Positions 8,318 through 17,540 of a stretch of 64,000 nt of DNA are shown piece by piece (within the stretch, counting starts at the first letter, position 1; each line of letters opens with the position of its first letter). This DNA is from Hoskinsella mucinilytica (GTDB taxonomy: Bacteria; Bacillota_I; Bacilli_A; Erysipelotrichales; Erysipelotrichaceae). Both the position numbers and the translations under genes were made by a program. Below the pieces are notes generated by a model. That model was not told the DNA's origin and did not search any database. It saw nothing but the letters and a program-made list of their open reading frames with translations. The stretch is taken from assembly GCF_045223415.1 (NCBI RefSeq), contig NZ_JBEQZJ010000001.1, positions 62,001 through 126,000 on the forward strand, given 5' to 3'.

Positions 8318-9043
8318 ATGGCTTCTTATATATGTAGTGATATTCACGGATGGAAAGAGCGATATGATCGTATGATGGAAGTGATTCAACCACAGGATAC
8401 TTTATATGTATTAGGTGATGTCATTGACAGAGGAGAAGATGGCATCGCTATCTTGATGGACATCATGAAAAGAAACAATGTCATCATGTTGCTTGGAAAT
8501 CACGAATATATGATGAAACAATATTATGATGCTAAAAGAGGTAATGTTTTCAATGGAATAGAGGCTTCAATCTATATAGAACGCTGGGAAAGAAATCATT
8601 GTGCTCCAACCAAAAAGGCCTTTGAACGATTAGACGAAGAACAACAAGAGGAAATACTTACGTTCATCGATCATTTGCCGGTGGTGATCAGTGATTTATG
8701 CGTACAAGATCATACATATTATTTGGTACATGGTGCTCCTGTGACTTCCATAAAGGAAGGTACATGGGATCGTACAAAGTTATTAAATGCAGGTTATCAA
8801 ATGGAAGATTTTATATGGAATCGAGTGATGAAGGAAGAAACCTTTTTCCAAGATCGTATCGTTATAGTGGGACATACACCAACAATGTTCTATCAAAATG
8901 AATTACCCTATCAGATCTGGACCGGGAAGGCTGCTTTACAAGAAACGTTATTTATGGATATTGATTGTGGTTGTGCAGCACAAAACGCTTTTTCCAGATT
9001 GGCACTTGTTTCATTAGATACGCAAGAAGTAACATATTTTTAA
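8318..9043 (+). CDS. PPP-family metallophosphatase (Ser/Thr phosphatase or ApaH-like)
   Basis: 241-residue calcineurin-like phosphoesterase. The full motif set is visible: SDIHG (residues 6-10), GDVIDRG (about 35-41), GNHEYMM (about 63-69), a VHGAP motif near 135 and VGHTPT near 185, which ligate two metal ions. It could dephosphorylate proteins or cleave dinucleoside polyphosphates; the sequence does not decide. Start ATG 8318 (GCAGGTG 6 bases upstream) is chosen because the metal motif begins at once; the longer frame from 8258 adds 20 residues without a domain. A terminator lies upstream, so it is probably transcribed from its own promoter. Confidence 0.88.
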   Translation: MASYICSDIHGWKERYDRMMEVIQPQDTLYVLGDVIDRGEDGIAILMDIMKRNNVIMLLGNHEYMMKQYYDAKRGNVFNGIEASIYIERWERNHCAPTKKAFERLDEEQQEEILTFIDHLPVVISDLCVQDHTYYLVHGAPVTSIKEGTWDRTKLLNAGYQMEDFIWNRVMKEETFFQDRIVIVGHTPTMFYQNELPYQIWTGKAALQETLFMDIDCGCAAQNAFSRLALVSLDTQEVTYF

Positions 9044-9084
9044 TAAGTAAGATATAAAACATGGCGAGGGGGTTACAACACAGT

Positions 9085-11313
9085 ATGAGGTCAACAAAGA
9101 TAAGATTGCGTTATATTATTTTGATATTATTTTTAGGATGTGCATTCTTTTTTATGTGCATGCTTTATATTTATCAGACAAATCACAATTTTGAGACTGA
9201 GCTGTATAATTATTTAAATGATATTTCCGTAAGAGATTCTGAAATCATGGAACTGAAGATCGATAATAATCTTCATGTAATGAAAGAAGCCAGTAAATCC
9301 TTATATCATAAATCATTGGATACCAAAGAGAGAGTGATCTCTCAATTGAAACAATTGGATCCTGGAATCGAATATAGTAGAATGTCTTATGCTGATGCAA
9401 ATGGTCATAGTTATACCAAAAACGGAAAAGAAATGGATGTATCCAATACCTCCTTTTTTCAAAAAGCGATGAAAGGGGAAGCGACCATATCCAATGCGGA
9501 ATTAAATGAAAATGTAAAAGAGAAAGAAACCGTTTATGCATTACCGATTTATGAGGATACGAAGGTTTGCGGAGTATTGTTGATTACTCAGAAAAAAGAA
9601 TGCTTGGTAAATACGTTATCTATGGGAAATCAAGAGGAAACCATTTATACCGCAATTATTGATGAAAACGGAAACTTTGTGACAACTGGAGTAGATTGGA
9701 GTCAAGAGTTAGACGGTTTTGAAGATAAGGATCATTTTGAGATGATGCATCAAGAGAATCTTTATCGTTATGAAAGTAATACAGGACAGGCGTTTTTATT
9801 ACATTTTCAACCATTTGCTTATAATGGTTGGCATACCGTCAGTATGATATCCGCAGATATCATTACAAATCGTACAAGGAATGCAAATATCCTGGCATTT
9901 GCCTTTTCTATCATTATCTTAAGTACGGTTTTATTTATCGTCTATCAGGTAATACATAATCATCGCATTTCCAAGAAGGAATTAGAGCGTATAGCGAGTT
10001 ATGATGATGTCACAGAGAGTGATAATTATACCGCATTCTTAAGTGTAACCAAGCAATGGTTAAAACAGACGAGTCGAAAAGGCTGGTGTATCGTTCATTG
10101 TGACATCAAAGATTTTAATATCATCAACTCATTACTTGGCTATATTGAAGGAGATCACTTGTTGAAGAATGTTTTTGATATGATTCATCAAGATCTAAAG
10201 GAAGAAGAGCGTTGTGTAAGGGTAGAGGCCGATCGCTTCGTTATCTTATGGCAAATGGATGATATTGAACTTATCAAAAAAAGGATCGAATTCATCGATC
10301 ATCAAATTTGTGAAAGCTTTATTACGAAAAGTTATCATGAAGAATTGTTGTTGTATTACGGTGTTTATGTAATCAAAGAATCCGATATCGCTTTTGTAAA
10401 ATGTATCGATAAAGCGAAATATTGTAAAAAATATTGTAAACCTGATCAAAAGATTATGATCTATGAAGATTCCATGTATGAAAATCGTATGAAGGAACGA
10501 AAGATGGAAAATCGCATGTATCATGCATTGGGAAATGATGAATTTAAGGTATACTTACAGCCTAAGGTTGATACAAGAGCTGGGAATAAAATTGTATCAG
10601 CGGAAGCACTTATTCGTTGGCAAGATCCAACACTTGGAGAAATCTATCCTTCTGAATTCATCCCTTTATTTGAACGTAATGGCTTTTTGGAGCATTTAGA
10701 TTTTTATACTTTTGATATCGTTTGTATGAGTCTAGCCAAATGGAATCGAGAAATAGATCCTAATCTGAGTGTATCTTTCAATATATCACGTTCCTATATT
10801 TTCAATGAACATTTTGTCAAACATTTGACAGATATCACAGATACCTATGGTGTCAATCGACATAATGTAGAGATTGAAATTGTAGAAAGTATGATTTTTG
10901 AGAAACCGGAAAAGCTTCTCGGGGTTATACAAGAATTGATAGCGCAAGGTTTTCAAATCGCTATGGATGATTTCGGTAGTGGATATTCATCTCTCAGTAT
11001 GTTGAAACAAATTCCTTTTGATATCATTAAAATCGATCAAGGCTTTTTCAAAACAGAAGAGCACAATGAAGAAAAAGGCAAGGCCATTGTGGATATCATC
11101 ATACGACTTGCGCAGATCCTTCATGTTGAAGTGGTCACTGAAGGGATAGAAACTAAGGAACAATTGGATTTTGTGAAAAAGGCAGGATGTCATGTGATAC
11201 AAGGATATTATTTCTATAAACCAATGAAGTTAGAGGAATTTGATAAGCTCATTGAATTAGAAGATGGTTTTGATAAAACAAAATTAAGTAAACAAATCAA
11301 GGAAAGAGGATAA
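9085..11313 (+). CDS. Membrane sensor with degenerate GGDEF and EAL domain (c-di-GMP phosphodiesterase)
   Basis: 742 residues. A membrane segment near residues 10-32, an extracellular Cache-like sensor (about 35-270), a second membrane segment (about 272-292), then GGDEF (about 300-455) and EAL (about 475-730). In the GGDEF domain the signature reads VEADRF, so cyclase activity is probably lost. The EAL domain keeps EALIRW, FNIS, EIVES, DDFGSGYSS, KIDQGF, TEGIET and QGYYFYKPM, the residues needed for hydrolysis of cyclic di-GMP. The start at 9085 is preferred: it follows GAGGGGG by 12 bases and gives a typical short cytoplasmic tail; ATG 9061 in frame has no ribosome site. It would lower cyclic-di-GMP in response to an external ligand. 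Confidence 0.9.
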   Translation: MRSTKIRLRYIILILFLGCAFFFMCMLYIYQTNHNFETELYNYLNDISVRDSEIMELKIDNNLHVMKEASKSLYHKSLDTKERVISQLKQLDPGIEYSRMSYADANGHSYTKNGKEMDVSNTSFFQKAMKGEATISNAELNENVKEKETVYALPIYEDTKVCGVLLITQKKECLVNTLSMGNQEETIYTAIIDENGNFVTTGVDWSQELDGFEDKDHFEMMHQENLYRYESNTGQAFLLHFQPFAYNGWHTVSMISADIITNRTRNANILAFAFSIIILSTVLFIVYQVIHNHRISKKELERIASYDDVTESDNYTAFLSVTKQWLKQTSRKGWCIVHCDIKDFNIINSLLGYIEGDHLLKNVFDMIHQDLKEEERCVRVEADRFVILWQMDDIELIKKRIEFIDHQICESFITKSYHEELLLYYGVYVIKESDIAFVKCIDKAKYCKKYCKPDQKIMIYEDSMYENRMKERKMENRMYHALGNDEFKVYLQPKVDTRAGNKIVSAEALIRWQDPTLGEIYPSEFIPLFERNGFLEHLDFYTFDIVCMSLAKWNREIDPNLSVSFNISRSYIFNEHFVKHLTDITDTYGVNRHNVEIEIVESMIFEKPEKLLGVIQELIAQGFQIAMDDFGSGYSSLSMLKQIPFDIIKIDQGFFKTEEHNEEKGKAIVDIIIRLAQILHVEVVTEGIETKEQLDFVKKAGCHVIQGYYFYKPMKLEEFDKLIELEDGFDKTKLSKQIKERG

Positions 11314-11339
11314 CAAAAAAAGAGAATCATAAGATCCCC

Positions 11340-12137
11340 TTAGAAGCATTTTAAATGTTGTAAGGCATGATAAATACCATCTTGATCAGAGGTTGTCGTG
11401 ATAAAGTCGGCAATCTCTTTTATTTCGTCAATGGCATTTCCCATCGCAATGCGATATCCTGCAGTTTGCATCATTTCCAAATCATTATAATTATCGCCAA
11501 TACAAGCAACCTCATCTTTTTCTAAATGCAAATAGTTCATCAATTCCTGTAATCCGACACCTTTATGAATACCTTTCAATACCACATCATAGCCATCCTT
11601 AGAATAAGGAAGAAAAGTCAAAGATGGATGGTTTCCATAAGCTGATTCTACTGCTTTTGGATCTGCATGAACACTGGCACTTTGCGGTATATCATGTAAA
11701 TGACGATCTTGAGTAGGACAATCGATAAACGGTTCAGTACCGATATCACTGTGCATTTGTCCTTCAAGCCAATCTATTTTTTCAGGATGTTGATAAATAT
11801 ACATATGATCCATAAACTTAAACACAAGACCGGCTTGTTGTTTATGACAAAAATCCAACAAATCGATAACATCTTCTTCTTTAAAGTCATGATGTGAAAT
11901 GATTTCCTGTTGTTGATTGACGATAACACCACCTGAAACAGATAATATGTAATCCGGTTGAAGATCATTCAATGCTTTTCCTAATGCATAATGTGCTCGT
12001 CCGCTCGCAATTACAAAATAATATCCGTTATCCTTGGCTTTTTGAATGGCTTTAATGGCAGAGGCAGGAACCTCATGATGAACACAATCATAGAGCGTAC
12101 CATCAACATCAAATACCAGCATTTTTATTTTATTCAT
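11340..12137 (-). CDS. HAD-superfamily Cof-type phosphatase
   Basis: 265 residues. Motif I DVDGTLYD (residues 9-16) has the nucleophile aspartate; motif II is VIASGRA near 43; motif III lysine is in the LKGIHKGVGLQEL region; motif IV is GDNYNDLEMM near 215-224. The cap (about 85-185) is of the type IIB that acts on sugar phosphates or flavin-type cofactors. GGAAGGTG 5 bases upstream supports the start. It converges with the EAL gene, leaving 26 bases between their ends. Substrate unknown. Two more Cof-type paralogues are in the window (15013 and 24162). Confidence 0.9.
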   Translation of the reverse strand: MNKIKMLVFDVDGTLYDCVHHEVPASAIKAIQKAKDNGYYFVIASGRAHYALGKALNDLQPDYILSVSGGVIVNQQQEIISHHDFKEEDVIDLLDFCHKQQAGLVFKFMDHMYIYQHPEKIDWLEGQMHSDIGTEPFIDCPTQDRHLHDIPQSASVHADPKAVESAYGNHPSLTFLPYSKDGYDVVLKGIHKGVGLQELMNYLHLEKDEVACIGDNYNDLEMMQTAGYRIAMGNAIDEIKEIADFITTTSDQDGIYHALQHLKCF

Positions 12138-12299
12138 GTAAACACCTTCCTTGTATCTTAGTATAGCCTAAAAAGAATAGATTTCCTAGAGATTACAAGA
12201 AAAATGATCTATATGATCAAGATGATTTAGGAAAGTGAAGAAAAAGCTTTTTTTCTTTATCCTGCATACGGTATAATGGAAACAGAAGAAGGTGGAAAG

Positions 12300-13403
12300 A
12301 TGCAAAAACAAAAACAGGCGGCACTTGAGGCTATGCTCACATGGCTTGAGGATGATCAAGTGTTGAAACAACAACCCGAAGTCATTGAATGTGATAAAGA
12401 ATTCGATTTACATAATCTACATTATTATGTGTTTCGTTTCAAGGAGCATGAACAAGATGAATGGTTATTAGGGGTATGTGGGGGATATGAAAAACATGAT
12501 ATGGAACATTGTGGGCATGTATTCTCTCGTTATCTTACCTATCATGAAGAAACAGCGATGGAAGATGCGATATCCATTGTGGAGTTTATTCGTGATTATT
12601 GGATGAAACAGGCAGAAGACGAAATCAAAAAGAATGATAATCTACAAGATGAAGAAATGGATAATAGCGGTAATTTTAATGGATTCATTTTAATGGATAC
12701 ACATGAATTTGATGTCATGAAGGTAGTAGCACAGCTGAAAAAAGACTGGGATATCACTGTTGATGTGTCAAGTGGAGAAGATGCAAGTGAAAATGCCATC
12801 GTATTTGAAGTGGATGATATGCTAGCTGCTGTTAGTTTTATGGATGCTCCGGTACCGGATGGTGAAGCTGAATATTTTGCGCAAAGCAATTACTTTTGGA
12901 AGGAAGCGTGCGATACGACCAAGCAACATGTATCACAAATCTTGTTAGCTGTGTTAGGACATGATAAATCAGCACAAGAAGCAGGTATTCTTTTTGTGAA
13001 GCTTGCTTCCAGTGCTATGCGTTGTGGACATGCTTTAGGTATTTATACCAGTGGCACCGTATTTCATCCGCAAATGTATATTGACAGCGCAGAAGTCATA
13101 CGAGAAGGAGGTTTTCCTTTAACGAATCTGGTTTATTTTGGCTTCTATCAAGACAACGATAACATCAGTTGTTATACCTATGGAATGAAGGCCTTTCATA
13201 AAGAAGAGATGGAGATTTTAGGGGCAGAGATGAAAGTAACGGACTTATTGGATTTCATTTACGATATCGCTTATTATGTGATTACTTCAGATGTTGTTTT
13301 AAAAGATGGCGAAACCATTGGCTTTAGTGAGGAACAAAAACTATTGATCACATATTCCAAAGGTGTGGCTGTTGAAGGAAACAGTTTGAAGATCCATTTG
13401 TGA
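12300..13403 (+). CDS. DUF4261 domain protein
   Basis: 367-residue soluble acidic protein. The C-terminal 250 residues (ILMDTHEFDVMKVVAQLKKDW, then VDDMLAAVSFMDAPVPDGEAE and a LLAVLGHDKSAQEAGILFVKL helix) match DUF4261 as I know it; function unknown. ATG 12300 has AGAAGGTGG upstream; an ATG at 12276 in frame overlaps the -10 TATAAT (12272-12277), so it cannot be the main start. The rpiR gene follows after 10 bases, so they may be co-transcribed. Confidence 0.72.
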   Translation: MQKQKQAALEAMLTWLEDDQVLKQQPEVIECDKEFDLHNLHYYVFRFKEHEQDEWLLGVCGGYEKHDMEHCGHVFSRYLTYHEETAMEDAISIVEFIRDYWMKQAEDEIKKNDNLQDEEMDNSGNFNGFILMDTHEFDVMKVVAQLKKDWDITVDVSSGEDASENAIVFEVDDMLAAVSFMDAPVPDGEAEYFAQSNYFWKEACDTTKQHVSQILLAVLGHDKSAQEAGILFVKLASSAMRCGHALGIYTSGTVFHPQMYIDSAEVIREGGFPLTNLVYFGFYQDNDNISCYTYGMKAFHKEEMEILGAEMKVTDLLDFIYDIAYYVITSDVVLKDGETIGFSEEQKLLITYSKGVAVEGNSLKIHL

Positions 13404-13413
13404 GGCAAAGGCA

Positions 13414-14166
13414 ATGCATTTAGAAGAGCTGATCAATCAGCATTATACAGCGTTAAATGAGAATGATAAGGAAGTATGTCGTTTGTTGTTGACACATCGA
13501 TCTCGATTGGCTTCCTACTCTTGTGAACAGGTCGCTACGTTTTGTCATATATCCAGAGCTACGCTACTTCGTTTATGTAGAAAGATATCATTAGTATCCT
13601 TTTCTGATTTAAAGTTATTGTTAAAGGAAGAAGCTCAACAGGATATGCCTTTGGAATTTGATTTATTTGATACTTATCATGCGTTGATCGATGAATTAAA
13701 GAAATTTTCTTATCGTTCTATTTGTGAGCGTTTGTATGCTTGTAAGACCATTTATATTTATGGAACAGGCAATGAGCAAAAAACTTTGGCAGAAGAATGC
13801 AAACGTATTTTACTGAGTGCGGGAAAATGTGTCATTGATTTGTTTGATATCGGAGAAGTCGCTTTTATGAAACCCACCTTTCAAGCTGAGGATATGTTTA
13901 TCATGATTTCTTTATCCGGTGAAACAAAGGAAGGCATTCAAATTTTACAAATGCTTCAACAATGTGATATTTATACGATATCTATGACAAGACTTGCGAA
14001 TAATACGATATCCTCTATGTGCAATGAGCATCTCTATGTTGCGACCAAGGTTGTAGAAACCATGGATTATGAGCTGGTATCAGCATTTTATGTATTATTG
14101 GATTTATTATTTATCAACTATTTAGATTATCAAAGGGAGGTGGAAGCGTGCGAATCGAAGAATTGA
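13414..14166 (+). CDS. RpiR/MurR-family transcriptional regulator 1
   Basis: 250 residues: N-terminal HTH_6 domain (about residues 1-75; CEQVATFCHISRATLLRLCRKI is the HTH) and a sugar-phosphate-binding SIS domain (about 100-240; YIYGTGNEQKTLAEECKRILL, then MISLSGETKEGIQIL). Such proteins sense phosphosugars and regulate sugar catabolism. It overlaps the next rpiR gene by 19 bases in a different frame. The two paralogues stand immediately upstream of a glucosidase and PTS transporter, which are likely targets. Confidence 0.88.
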   Translation: MHLEELINQHYTALNENDKEVCRLLLTHRSRLASYSCEQVATFCHISRATLLRLCRKISLVSFSDLKLLLKEEAQQDMPLEFDLFDTYHALIDELKKFSYRSICERLYACKTIYIYGTGNEQKTLAEECKRILLSAGKCVIDLFDIGEVAFMKPTFQAEDMFIMISLSGETKEGIQILQMLQQCDIYTISMTRLANNTISSMCNEHLYVATKVVETMDYELVSAFYVLLDLLFINYLDYQREVEACESKN

Positions 14167-14918
14167 TGAATCGTTACTACACCACCTTCAGCGAGAATGA
14201 TCGCTATATTGCCTCTTGTATCCTTGCTCATAAGAATGAATGTGTGCATTGTTCAATTGAAGCCTTTGCGTCTAACTATCATATCTCTAAAAGTTCGTTA
14301 TCTCGATTTTCGCAAAAGCTTAAGTTACCCGGGTATAGCGAGCTTCGTTCTATCGTAAGAATGCAACAGCAAAAAAAAGAAGCAACCTCTTCTTTTCTGG
14401 ATGTTGCCATACATAATTATCATGCGATGATCGAAGATATGCGAAAACGTGATCTGACATCTTTATTTGAAAAAATGGATCATGCGAAACGTATCTTGAT
14501 CTTTGCCAATGGTTATTCTCAAGCAAAGGTCGCAAGTGAAATGAAACGTATCTTTTTGCCTACACACAAAATTATTTATGATATGCATGGATCTGACATG
14601 GCAATCTCTTTTACAAATATGGTACAGGAACAAGATCTTGTGGTCTTTATTTCTTTGGATGGTGAATCCAAAGATGTGATCGATATCGCAAAACAATTGC
14701 GATTAAGGCAAATACCAATGGTATCCATCACACGCATGAAGATGAATACACTGACCGGATTATGTGAGGAAAATCTTTATATTCATGCTTTACAAGTACC
14801 GGCTGACTATGGTGTTGCTTATGAAATTACGACGCCATATTTCATATTGATCGAAATGTTATATCTACAATATCAGCGTCATTACCAAACCTGCACATAT
14901 TCCCGGAATATGAAATAA
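14148..14918 (+). CDS. RpiR/MurR-family transcriptional regulator 2
   Basis: 256 residues starting with GTG at 14148, preceded by AAAGGGAGGTG; the next ATG (14164) is out of frame. Same architecture as its upstream neighbour: HTH_6 (SIEAFASNYHISKSSLSRFS at about residues 37-56) and SIS domain (LIFANGYSQAKVASEMKRI; VFISLDGESKDVIDIAKQL). The two proteins are diverged paralogues rather than copies. Terminated by a strong hairpin at 14944, so the sugar operon downstream needs its own promoter. Confidence 0.88.
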   Translation: MRIEELMNRYYTTFSENDRYIASCILAHKNECVHCSIEAFASNYHISKSSLSRFSQKLKLPGYSELRSIVRMQQQKKEATSSFLDVAIHNYHAMIEDMRKRDLTSLFEKMDHAKRILIFANGYSQAKVASEMKRIFLPTHKIIYDMHGSDMAISFTNMVQEQDLVVFISLDGESKDVIDIAKQLRLRQIPMVSITRMKMNTLTGLCEENLYIHALQVPADYGVAYEITTPYFILIEMLYLQYQRHYQTCTYSRNMK

Positions 14919-14943
14919 CGTTCAGTAAGCGTACATTGTTGTT

Positions 14944-14977
14944 AAAGGGCTTTCCTTCATTGTAAGCCCTTTTTTTG
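14944..14977 (+). terminator. Intrinsic terminator after the rpiR pair
   Basis: Arms 14944-14952 and 14964-14972 (AAAGGGCTT / AAGCCCTTT) with an 11-base loop and a T run to 14977. Confidence 0.9.
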
Positions 14978-15012
14978 CGTGTTATCCTATAAGTGTCAAG
15001 AGGAGGGATACC

Positions 15013-15849
15013 TTGAAGAAAATGATCCTATTGGATATCGATGGTACATTAAGAGATGAACGCTATGGGATACCAAAATCCGCCATACATGCAATCAAAG
15101 CATGTGATAAAGCCGGACATATTGTTTGTCTTTGTACCGGAAGAAGCAGTTCTATGATTCAAAACGATGTACTTGCGCTACAGATTGAAAATGTCATCAG
15201 TGGTGGTGGAAGTCACATCAAACATCAAGACAAGGTGTTAAAAAATGAAAGCTTTCCTTCAGAACAAATACAACAACTCAAACAGCTTTTGTCAACGAGT
15301 GATTGTGGAGTTGCGATGGAAAGTACCACTCATATTTTCATGAATCAAAAAGCATGTGATATATTGAATGATAGAAATCAAAGAAAAATAAAGGGTTGTG
15401 ATGAAAAACAGCTACAGGCTTATGTGCAAAATGAAAAGATACTATATCGAAATAATTTTCATCTTCATCAAAAAGACCCCATTCATAAGATTTGTTTATG
15501 GACCAGGGAAGAAGTTTTTCATCAAGTACAAGAAATCCTAAAAGATGATATGATGCTGGCACAAACAGCAAGTACAAAGAAAGAGCAATATTATGAAATC
15601 ATCTTGAACGGTTGTGGAAAAGCAGATGCAATCAAGATGCTTTGCCAATATCTCGGCATAGAACAAAAGGATACCATCGCATTTGGAGATGGAATGAATG
15701 ATGCGGATATGCTACGTTATTGTCATGTGGGAATTGCGATGAAACAAAGCGATGAACGCTTATTTGCTTATGCTGATGGAATCTGTGAGGATGTCATGGA
15801 AGATGGCATTTATCTGGAATTGAAAAGAAGAAACATCATAGAAAGGTAA
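15013..15849 (+). CDS. HAD-superfamily Cof-type phosphatase
   Basis: 278 residues with TTG start at 15013, strongly backed by AGGAGGG; the next ATG (Met 4 of the protein) is too far from it. Motif I LDIDGTLRDE (residues 7-16), VCLCTGRS motif II, and FGDGMNDADML motif IV near 228. Cof-type IIB cap. It is the first gene of the run HAD, GH13, PTS; possibly it removes phosphate from sugar phosphate generated in the pathway (inference). Confidence 0.88.
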   Translation: MKKMILLDIDGTLRDERYGIPKSAIHAIKACDKAGHIVCLCTGRSSSMIQNDVLALQIENVISGGGSHIKHQDKVLKNESFPSEQIQQLKQLLSTSDCGVAMESTTHIFMNQKACDILNDRNQRKIKGCDEKQLQAYVQNEKILYRNNFHLHQKDPIHKICLWTREEVFHQVQEILKDDMMLAQTASTKKEQYYEIILNGCGKADAIKMLCQYLGIEQKDTIAFGDGMNDADMLRYCHVGIAMKQSDERLFAYADGICEDVMEDGIYLELKRRNIIER

Positions 15850-15862
15850 AGGTTGAAATGAT

Positions 15863-17527
15863 ATGAAAAAACAATGGTGGCAAGAAGAGGTCGTATATCA
15901 AATTTATCCGAAAAGTTTTCAAGACAGCAACAATGATGGCATCGGTGACATCAATGGAATCCGATCCAGATTAGATTATTTATCCATGTTAGGTGTAACG
16001 ATGTTATGGATCTGCCCGATCTTTCAATCACCTATGGATGACAATGGATACGATATATCTGACTATTTTGCGATTGCCCCTGAATTTGGGACCATGGATG
16101 ATCTGAAACATTTGATTGAAGAGGCAAAACAAAAGGGTATCAAGATCATATTGGATCTGGTGATCAATCATACCAGCGATGAACATGCTTGGTTTCAAGA
16201 AGCATTGAAAGATCCAAACAGTAAATACCATGATTATTATATCTTTCATAAAGGAAATGAATTACCGAATAATTGGCGTTCTGTTTTTGGAACCAGCGTA
16301 TGGGAAAAGGTAGAAGGAAGAGATGAATATTACTTTCATTCCTTTGGGAAAAAGCAACCTGATTTGAATTGGGAAAATCCAGAAGTAAGAAATGCTTTAT
16401 ATGAAATGGTACAACAATGGCTTGATTTCGGCATTGCAGGCTTTCGAGTAGATGCCATTACGTTTATCAAAAAAGATCTTAGCTTTGAAAGTAAAGAAGC
16501 AGATGGGGCAGATGGCTTAGTAAAATGTACGAAAACCTGTCGAAATCAACCCGGAATTGATGTATTTTTAAAGGAATTAAAAGAAAAAACCTTCGATCGT
16601 TATCACTGTGTGAGCGTTGCGGAAGCTCCGGGTGTTCAATATGATGAACTAGAGGATTTCATTGGTGAAAATGGTTATTTCTCTATGATCTTCGATTTCA
16701 AACATGCTGATCTAGATGTTGCCAGTGGTAGTGAATGGTTTAAAAGAGTTGATTGGCAGATAAAGGATCTAAAACAGCGATTGATGACATCACAGATGGC
16801 AATACAAAAGGTTGGTTGGGCAGCGAATTTTATTGAAAATCACGATCAACCAAGAGCAACCAGCAAATATTTGAAAGAATATGCACATCATAAAGATGCC
16901 ATAACGATGATGGCAGCCATGTATTTCTTCTTACGAGGCACTCCCTTTATTTATCAAGGACAAGAATTGGGAATGGTCAATGCTGTACGAACAAACATCG
17001 AAGAGTTCAATGACATTTCAAGTATTGATCAATATCATCGAGCAATACAAGAAGGATTTACAAAGGAAGAAGCTATTCATTTCATCAACCTACGAAGTCG
17101 AGATCATTCACGTACCCCATTTCCTTGGACGAAGGATACCTATGGTGGATTCAGTCAACATACACCATGGTTGAACATGACACAAGGCTATGAAACGATC
17201 AATGCACAATCACAAATTCATGAACAATCAAGTGTATTCACCTTTTATCAAAAAATCATTGCTTTGCGTCAATATAGCCGTTATCGTGATTGCTTGATTT
17301 ACGGGGATATTCAACCAATTGAAACACAAGATGATGTGATCGCATATCAAAGGTCAACTTCAAAAGAAACCATCTTATGCTATTTTAATTTTACCAATCA
17401 AAAACAAGACGTAGAAAAATACAAAGCATTTGATGAGTTGGTGTTAAATAATCTATCAAGTATGGAAATACAAGAGGATCGTATCACATTATTGCCATTT
17501 CAGGCATTGATGTTTACTGTAAAATGA
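15863..17527 (+). CDS. GH13 alpha-glucosidase (oligo-1,6-glucosidase / phospho-alpha-glucosidase type)
   Basis: 554 residues, the usual length of the family. TIM-barrel signature regions: LDLVINHTS (about 95-103), GFRVDAITF with the catalytic Asp (about 193-201), CVSVAEAPG with the acid Glu (about 250) and ENHDQPR (about 328). The N-terminus WWQEEVVYQIYPKSFQDSN is typical of oligo-1,6-glucosidases and trehalose-6-phosphate hydrolases. The PTS directly downstream suggests a phosphorylated alpha-glucoside such as trehalose-6-P, maltose-6-P or isomaltose-6-P; the sequence alone does not choose. Cytoplasmic, no signal peptide. Confidence 0.9.
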   Translation: MKKQWWQEEVVYQIYPKSFQDSNNDGIGDINGIRSRLDYLSMLGVTMLWICPIFQSPMDDNGYDISDYFAIAPEFGTMDDLKHLIEEAKQKGIKIILDLVINHTSDEHAWFQEALKDPNSKYHDYYIFHKGNELPNNWRSVFGTSVWEKVEGRDEYYFHSFGKKQPDLNWENPEVRNALYEMVQQWLDFGIAGFRVDAITFIKKDLSFESKEADGADGLVKCTKTCRNQPGIDVFLKELKEKTFDRYHCVSVAEAPGVQYDELEDFIGENGYFSMIFDFKHADLDVASGSEWFKRVDWQIKDLKQRLMTSQMAIQKVGWAANFIENHDQPRATSKYLKEYAHHKDAITMMAAMYFFLRGTPFIYQGQELGMVNAVRTNIEEFNDISSIDQYHRAIQEGFTKEEAIHFINLRSRDHSRTPFPWTKDTYGGFSQHTPWLNMTQGYETINAQSQIHEQSSVFTFYQKIIALRQYSRYRDCLIYGDIQPIETQDDVIAYQRSTSKETILCYFNFTNQKQDVEKYKAFDELVLNNLSSMEIQEDRITLLPFQALMFTVK

Positions 17528-17540
17528 GGAGGAAGTTCAA

